Positions 57,379-64,000 of a stretch of DNA of 64,000 nt are shown here, piece after piece. The DNA is from Tragulus kanchil (lineage: Eukaryota > Chordata > Mammalia > Artiodactyla > Tragulidae): the NCBI GenBank assembly GCA_022376925.1, contig JAIOJX010000004.1, positions 6,758,001 through 6,822,000 of the forward strand. The letters are read 5' to 3'. Both the position numbers and the translations under genes were made by a program. A model generated the notes under the pieces. The model was not told the DNA's origin. It saw nothing but the letters and a program-made list of their open reading frames with translations, and ran no database searches. The stretch's first letter is position 1. Each line of letters opens with the position of its first letter.

Positions 57379-59110
57379 GAATCCTATAAAAAATTCATAG
57401 CATGCAAAAGAGAAATAAAGAAGTTCACAGGGAGGGATGAATGAGGACTTACCTGAGTGTTACCAGGAGATGCTGGTGCCTAGAGTTTGCTAGTTACCCA
57501 GCGTGCCATTCAGAGGTCAGGGAAAGAGTCTCAACACAAGAACGTGGACACCCAGAAAATTACAGTTGTGTAATCAGTTTTCATGTTCAAAAACTGGGAG
57601 TCAGGAAAGAAAAAGACTTTAAATAGAATTAGGTCAGATAACATATTTTGTTTTGAAATTCATTTTCTGACCTTACAAAGAATTGCTGCGGACCTCTGGA
57701 GGAATAGTCAAAGAACTCCATGTGGACCAAATGTACTATCTCTTCTTTTCCATTGAGCACATTACTGTGTGCTTCTTAATCTATCCACTTTGCTTCTTTT
57801 TTATTTGTTTATGCTCAGTTTCCTCCTCTAGAATGTTAGGATAATAATAAGTACTATGTAGCGTTGTTGAAAGAATTCAATGAGATAATATACGTGGATA
57901 TTATAGGCCATGTTGAAAAAGTTGGGTTTTATATTAATTATGGTGGGAAGCTACTGGAGCATTTTGAGTTAGTGATTGAGAAGATCTGTGAGAGAAAGTA
58001 CTTTCTAAAGCTGTATACTCTACAAATATTTAGTCCTTTTGACATGGAAGACAGGGGGGGCCCCCGCAGTGAAGTTTTCTCAGGTGAATCCTATGTCTGC
58101 GTCTGCCTTCACAACCATAACCTCTTCTTCCCTTTCCTTCTTCAGTGTGGGAAGGTGATGGAAGAAATAAGTCTTGACTTTGACAACTGAGAGAGTTGAG
58201 AAAAGCATACTATACTGACTTAACCCAAAGACTTTACATCTTTGACATTCCTCTTCTTGAGATCACGTTAAGAGGTACAGTTTTAGATCGGTCAGTCTAT
58301 TTACTATTAGAAAGTCTTTAATTTTTACAACTCCACGTTGGATCTGAAGTTTTGTTTAGCAAACCTCCATCTCTCTTCATATTTGCCTAATCTAGGAGTT
58401 CAGATCTTTATTCTTCTCCTACAGAGACTGTCGGCACACAGTACTTTTCGATTCTCATTTTGTTTATCCACAGAGGACTCTGGGTTATCTATACCCTTTT
58501 TCCTAATAAAAGGCATTCTTTCACATGCACAAGATTTTCTTTGTGATGTTTAACAAATGAAATTGAACATCGATCACTTAATACTGTATTGACAGGGTTT
58601 ACCAACCTTTCAAGACATGCTTACATGAACAAACTTTTATAATTACAATAATGGCAGATACCCAGAGGACCCCAAAAGTATGCCCTGTTGCTGTGGGTCA
58701 TGTTTGGAGAGTAAGCTCTTACTGAGCTGTGTTCTAATTTCTCAGGGTAGTGATCACTCCCTCTAGAATGAATCATTTATTAAATGGCCATTTTGGGTCA
58801 ATCTCTAACCTGAGTGTTGAGGATACAGTGGTGATGACCTGAATATATACATTCCCTACCCATGAACCTTGGTATTTGGCAGAACAGAAAAAATTAAGGA
58901 AGTAATAAGAAAGCCTGAGCGGGACACCTGCATTCAGAACTTTATAGCTATAGTGCTTTGGGAAAATTCCTGACTCTCTTTTCATTCTAAAGCTCCTCAT
59001 CAGTTAAACAGGGATGTTGAGAACTCCCCTGATGCCATTGTGGTCGTTGTAAGGGTCACATGAAGTAACAAGACCCTACAACTGTGCGGCACATTAGATT
59101 CTTATTTGTT
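57379..59110. other. Gene-free stretch
   Basis: A 108-codon + frame at 57864-58190 and a 71-codon one at 58338 match nothing I know. MIR-like (+) at about 57815-57895 and an L2/MIR-like (-) piece at about 58765-58840. A 7-G run joined to 5 C (58054-58065) forms a perfect 10-base palindrome. Confidence 0.5.
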
Positions 59111-59279
59111 TTATGTTGAGTTAAGTAAACTTTTTAGAACAGTTTTAGATTTATAGGAAAACTGAGAAGGTAATGCAGAAGGTACCTGTATTCTTCAGCA
59201 CACAGCTTCTCTACAAGTAACATCTTACATTAGTATGGTAAATTTGTTATATTAATGAACGAATAATGATGGATTATTA

Positions 59280-61443
59280 TTAACTAAAGTTCATACATTA
59301 TTTGTGGCTCAGCAGTAAAGAATTTGCCTGCCAGTGCAGGAGATGTGGGTTTTATCCCTGGGTTGGGAAGATCCCCTGGAGAAGGAAATGGCAACTCACT
59401 CCAGTGTTCTTGTCTGGGAAATCCCATGGACAGTGAAGTCTGGTGGGCTACAGTCCATAGGGTCCCAAAGAGTCAGACATGACTTAACAAAGACCAACAA
59501 TTTCCTTTGGATGGTTGTCCATCCAGGATGTCATATTATGTATGGCTATAATGTTTCCATAAGTTCCTTTTGGTTGTAAACATTTCTCAGACTTTCTGTG
59601 TCCTTTATAACCTTGAGAGTTTAGAGTCAGAATATGATGTCCCTCTATTGGAATTTGTCTGTTGCTTTTCTCAAGATTAGACTACAATTACGGATTTTTT
59701 GGAGTAAGATTGCAGCCATAAAATTACATTTTTATCACATAATATTCAGGCTTCATCCTGTGAGCATGATTTATGACTGTTGATGTTGCCCTCAATCACC
59801 TGAATGAGATAGTATTTGTCAGATTTCTCCACTATAAAGTCATTTGTCCCCACCCTCCTTCCTTACCATACTGTGTGGAAAGTAGTCACTATATACACCT
59901 ACACTTATGATGTAGGGAAATCTTTTTCACCTCTTTGAAAACAGAGTATTTATATAAACCTTTTGGAACTTTTCCGCATAGGAAGTCTATCTTTTTTCCC
60001 CATCTATTTATCCAGTCATATATATATATCAGTATGAACTCATGGTTATTTATTTTCTTATTTGGGTTATTCTCCAATAATACTATATTATATTATTCAA
60101 ACTGTTTGAGCTTTGGTCATTGGTTGAAACTGTTGCATTCTTTAAGCATACCCAATCACTGTGGGTGTTTTCCCTTTTTCCCTCCTTTTCTTCTTTCCAT
60201 TCTCCTTTGCTTTCTTTCTCTTTCTGACACTACAAGATGCCACACATTTAACTTGCACATTTCCTGCCTCAATTGTAGAGTTTGTCATTTCCTCAGTGAA
60301 CTCTGTACCCTTTTATTGGAGAATGATATTAGCAAACAAGATCAGTGCCAGTTTATCTATTAACTAAAGTTCATACATTATTTGTGGCTCAGCAGTAAAG
60401 AATTTGCCTGCCAGTGCAGGAGATGTGGGTTTTATCCCTGGGTTGGGAAGATCCCCTGGAGAAGGAAATGGCAACTCACTCCAGTGTTCTTGTCTGGGAA
60501 ATCCCATGGACAGTGAAGTCTGGTGGGCTACAGTCCATAGGGTCCCAAAGAGTCAGACATGACTTAACAAAGACCAACAATTTCCTTTGGATGGTTGTCC
60601 ATCCAGGATGTCATATTATGTATGGCTATAATGTTTCCATAAGTTCCTTTTGGTTGTAAACATTTCTCAGACTTTCTGTGTCCTTTATAACCTTGAGAGT
60701 TTAGAGTCAGAATATGATGTCCCTCTATTGGAATTTGTCTGTTGCTTTTCTCAAGATTAGACTACAATTACGGATTTTTTGGAGTAAGATTGCAGCCATA
60801 AAATTACATTTTTATCACATAATATTCAGGCTTCATCCTGTGAGCATGATTTATGACTGTTGATGTTGCCCTCAATCACCTGAATGAGATAGTATTTGTC
60901 AGATTTCTCCACTATAAAGTCATTTGTCCCCACACCCTCCTTCCTTACCATACTGTGTGGAAAGTAGTCACTATATACACCTACACTTATGATGTAGGGA
61001 AATCTTTTTCACCTCTTTGAAAACAGAGTATTTATATAAACCTTTTGGAACTTTTCCGCATAGGAAGTCTATCTTTTTTCCCCATCTATTTATCCAGTCA
61101 TATATATATATCAGTATGAACTCATGGTTATTTATTTTCTTATTTGGGTTATTCTCCAATAATACTATATTATATTATTCAAACTGTTTGAGCTTTGGTC
61201 ATTGGTTGAAACTGTTGCATTCTTTAAGCATACCCAATCACTGTGGGTGTTTTCCCTTTTTCCCTCCTTTTCTTCTTTCCATTCTCCTTTGCTTTCTTTC
61301 TCTTTCTGACACTACAAGATGCCACACATTTAACTTGCACATTTCCTGCCTCAATTGTAGAGTTTGTCATTTCCTCAGTGAACTCTGTACCCTTTTATTG
61401 GAGAATGATATTAGCAAACAAGATCAGTGCCAGTTTATCTATT
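59280..61443. repeat. Tandem duplication O (period 1,080-1,082 bp)
   Basis: 59280-60359 recurs at 60360-61443. One 2-base difference (gtccccaccctcc against gtccccacaccctcc). The seam joins gtttatctat to taactaaagttc and cuts the ancient L1 without regard to its structure. Confidence 0.94.
59303..59503 (+). mobile_element. Bov-tA SINE inside the ancient L1
   Basis: Sense Bov-tA (gtggctcagcagtaaagaa, gcctgccagtgcaggagat, gatcccctggagaaggaaa, ggtcccaaagagtcagaca). Duplicate at 60383-60583 because of duplication O. Confidence 0.92.
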
Positions 61444-61621
61444 CACTTGTAAAGGACATTTGGTGGCTTCTATAATCTCTGGGAAATTATGAATAAAGCT
61501 GCTGTAAATATTCATGTGTAGGGTTTGTGTGTGTATTCTTGTGTATATGTGGAGGGAGGGCAATTAAGTGTTTGAGGCATTTCTAGCTTCAGCTATTCAT
61601 TTTTATTTTCAAAACATTTAT

Positions 61622-61965
61622 TGTTGTTCAGTTACTAAGTCGTCTTTGACTCTTGCGACTCCATGGTCTGCAGCATGCCAAGCCCTTCTGTCCTTCATAT
61701 CTCCTTGAGTTGTTCAAATTAGCATCCATTGAGCCAGTGATGCTATCTCACCGTCTCATCCTCTGCTCCCCCCTTCTTTTTTTTTTTCCTGTAAATCTTT
61801 TCCAGTATCAGGATCTTTGCCAATGAGTCAGCTCCTTGCATCAGGTAGCTTCAGCATCAGTCTTTCCAATGAATATTCAGGATTGATATCCTTTAGGACT
61901 GAGTGGTCTGATCTCCTTGCAGTCCAAGAGACTCTTAAGAGTCTCCTCCAGCACTGCAATTGAGG
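61622..61965 (-). mobile_element. BovB (RTE LINE) 3' fragment
   Basis: Reverse BovB: attgttgttcagttactaa, gtgatgctatctcaccgtc, atgaatattcaggattgat, gagactcttaagagtctcc. Truncated at its own 5' side after the 'cagcactgcaatt' segment and carrying a T-run insertion near 61778. Confidence 0.9.
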
Positions 61966-62289
61966 GGATATATTACAAGAATCAGTGTGTCACACATTGG
62001 AAAAGACTCAGAAAAACTGAAGTTCTTGCCTCAATTTGTACAGTTGGTGAAAGGCAGAGCTGAGACTTGAAAGTACATCATCTAACCCCAAAATCTGATT
62101 CTCTATTTACTTATAATTCATAAATTTTATAGCTTCCAGTAAGTTATTTGAGGAAATAATTAAGAAACTCTTATATACCATCCACACATTCATTATTTTA
62201 TTAAATCAGAGTGTGCTCTTCTTACTGTCTTTGTCACTGCATCTATCCTCCCCTCTACAAATCATAGACAATTAGAGTAATCTTCTACT

Positions 62290-62605
62290 CAAATTCTTGT
62301 CCATTGACTCAGTGATGCCATCCAACCATCTCATCCTCTGTCATCTGCCCTCAATCTTTGCTAGTATCAGGATCTTTTCCAGTGAGTCAGCTCTTTGCAT
62401 CAGCTGGCCAAAATATAGGAGCTTCAGGTTCACCATCACTTCTTCCAATGAATATTCAGGGTTGATTCCTTTAAGACTGACTGATTTGATTTCCTTGCAG
62501 TCCAAGGGACTCTCAAGAGTCTTCTCCAGCCCCACAGTTTAAAGGTATCAATTCTTCAGAACTCAGCCCTTTCGTATTGTCCAGCTTTCACATCCATACA
62601 TGACT
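62290..62605 (-). mobile_element. BovB (RTE LINE) fragment
   Basis: Reverse BovB lacking the extreme 3' end: cattgactcagtgatgcca, gatcttttccagtgagtca, tgaatattcagggttgatt, catccatacatgacttctt. It overlaps in consensus coordinates with 61622-61965, so it is a separate insertion or a rearranged piece. Confidence 0.88.
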
Positions 62606-64000
62606 TCTTTGCTACTTCTCATTTTATTGTTTTTTTTTAGAGAATGTGGGCAAGTCATGTTTTCTTCATGTTTTGTCATTACCCATAATTTTCATTTCCC
62701 ACTGTTTTCTCGAATTTTGGGTGGTATAGAAAATGTATTTTAAATGAATAATTTAAATGAACACTCATATTTTAATTAAAAATCATAATTTGTCACAATT
62801 GTGTGTTTACTACATACTAGACACAAGGTTAATCTATTCACTTTCTTCATTTATTCCTCACAACCATCAGAGATAGCTTATATCATAATACCCACTTTAC
62901 AGATGAAGAAACAATTTCGAGAGAATTATGTAACTTGAGCAAGAACCTACAATGAGTAGGAGACAGTATTAGGATGCAGGATCTTTTGAAGTATTCTGTT
63001 TCCCACATTTTGTTAATGACTCCCAGAGATGCAGAATAGCCATTCCACAGATAAAAATTTGAAATTCAGGTCATGGGAGCAAGAAAGCTATAGTGAGTGT
63101 CTGCCACCTGACCTAGAGTGGCAAACCAGACAGGAGTGTCCTGTAAGCACAGTTACTAAACAAAAGAAGTTGAACCTAAGGAAAGAGGAAATACTGTGTC
63201 CCCCTGGTGACACCTTCTAATAAGAACAGCAGCTGCGCTGAGGCGCTGGCCTAGTGTATTAAAGTGATAATGGTGCAATTAGTTCTTTCTTCATTTTCCC
63301 GTGTTAACCCAGGGGTAAAACATCGTACTGAGCAAATATGCTAAATTATATTAAACTTCGCATTCAATTTGAAAATCTTAGCTGCTGGCTGCAGAGAGAT
63401 TAGCAGACTCTAGCAACTCTTTTTCTTTCTTTTTTATTTTGTACTGTACCTCCCTGCCCTAATGAAAATCAGCCTTAGCACTGATTGTTTTTATCAGATG
63501 CAACACAGGTTCCTGCAGGCAACTCTTGAGCTGGCACTGTGAGGTTTCCAGGGAGAACTCTTGGCATGGGTTACTAGAGTGAATCTTATATAATAACAAA
63601 TAAATATTTCTTGGCAAGAATGTTGGCATAGTGCTGGGCATGAGGATGATGGGTGTTTGTACCAAACACAGTGTGCCTCTGGGATCCTGATCTGGACAGC
63701 AATGCTGGTATCAGGAAGGCAGTGCTAGTCAGGAACTCAGAAGTGGAACCTAGTGTTTTGGTAGCCTATCCCTACAGAACTCCACCGAAGTTTCAGCACT
63801 GTGATGGTCAGTGAGTTCCAGAACTTGCTAAGTGTTTCTAACACATGGTTCTGTTAGTCAAGCCAAGCTGTGAAGACTGAGCTCATGTGCCTATTAAGGT
63901 CACATTTAAACGTTTGCTAGGTTTTTACTGATGATGTATACTAGGAGGCAGACACTGTATTTTCTGTTCTGGGTTCATGAGGAAAAATACCAAGCAATCC
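62606..64000. other. Gene-free stretch with MIR and a candidate conserved element
   Basis: MIR-like (-) at about 62885-62995 (cactttacagatgaagaaa). 63220-63420 looks unusually complex and repeat-free, with gtgcaattagttc, gctaaattatattaaac and gattagcagac, like homeodomain-bound conserved non-coding DNA; conservation itself cannot be seen here. No coding region recognised. Confidence 0.4.

Larger units (their letters stand above)
59111..61560 (-). mobile_element. Ancient L1 (L1M-type) 3' portion, split by a Bov-tA
   Basis: Begins with 3' UTR in reverse (ttttagaacagttttagat, aaggtacctgtattcttca), continues after the Bov-tA (ctcaagattagactacaat, actgttgatgttgccctca, atttctccactataaagtc) and reaches the ORF2 end near 61440 (attatgaataaagctgctg). 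Duplication O repeats most of it. Strongly diverged. Confidence 0.75.

Noticed and set aside
57864..58190. 108-codon + strand ORF as a small gene
   Set aside because: No motif recognised, spans a MIR-like end, and the frame crosses an unreliable G7C5 run.

Overview
The window is nuclear DNA of a ruminant, most likely a pecoran (cattle, sheep, goat or deer relatives). The evidence is the mix of mobile elements: Bov-tA SINEs, 3' ends of the RTE-type LINE BovB, CHR-type tRNA-derived SINEs, ruminant L1 elements, and older mammalian L1M, L2 and MIR copies. I cannot tell the species. I see no multi-exon host gene, no rRNA or functional tRNA, and nothing prokaryotic. Every long open frame with recognisable content belongs to L1 or BovB.

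Layout. 1-8.7 kb is intergenic sequence with MIR, L2 and L1 remnants and one CHR SINE (5.84-6.15 kb). 9.05-22.14 kb is a retroviral LTR split by a nearly full-length + strand L1 (here L1-A, 9479-22054). L1-A has a GC-rich 27-bp minisatellite at its 5' end, a long 5' UTR, ORF1 and ORF2. 22.1-30.3 kb is unassigned DNA with a twin-primed L1, a probable retrocopy 3' end and an ancient + strand L1. 30.57-38.79 kb is a second full-length L1 on the - strand (L1-B), with a different 5' UTR that begins at a YY1-like site. 39.5-41.4 kb holds an older - strand L1. 41.4-64 kb is intergenic sequence with many BovB, Bov-tA, CHR SINE and MIR insertions, a younger 5'-truncated L1 (56.34-57.36 kb) and an ancient L1 split by a Bov-tA.

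The dominant unexplained structure is a set of sixteen head-to-tail duplications. Fifteen have periods of 1,077-1,199 bp and one is 593 bp; together they repeat about 16.6 kb (about a quarter) of the window. They ignore element boundaries, cut L1 ORFs and UTRs, and often abut or overlap by about 50-120 bp. Several seams carry homopolymer contractions and scrambled bases like uncorrected read ends. I read most of them as an assembly artefact (unmerged overlaps, gap-fill reads or concatenated haplotypes), not biology. Collapsed, L1-A and L1-B would each be about 7 kb.

Function. L1 ORF1 encodes the RNA-binding chaperone and ORF2 the endonuclease/reverse transcriptase that also mobilises the SINEs. 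L1-A is close to intact apart from one nonsense codon near the end of ORF1, one just before the FADD motif of ORF2, and seam-related frameshifts. L1-B has a stop at codon 3 of ORF1 and many ORF2 frameshifts. I find no convincing new biological system. The most interesting real signals are the minisatellite 5' UTR of L1-A, its insertion inside an LTR with a matching target-site duplication, and a chimeric SINE at the 593-bp duplication.
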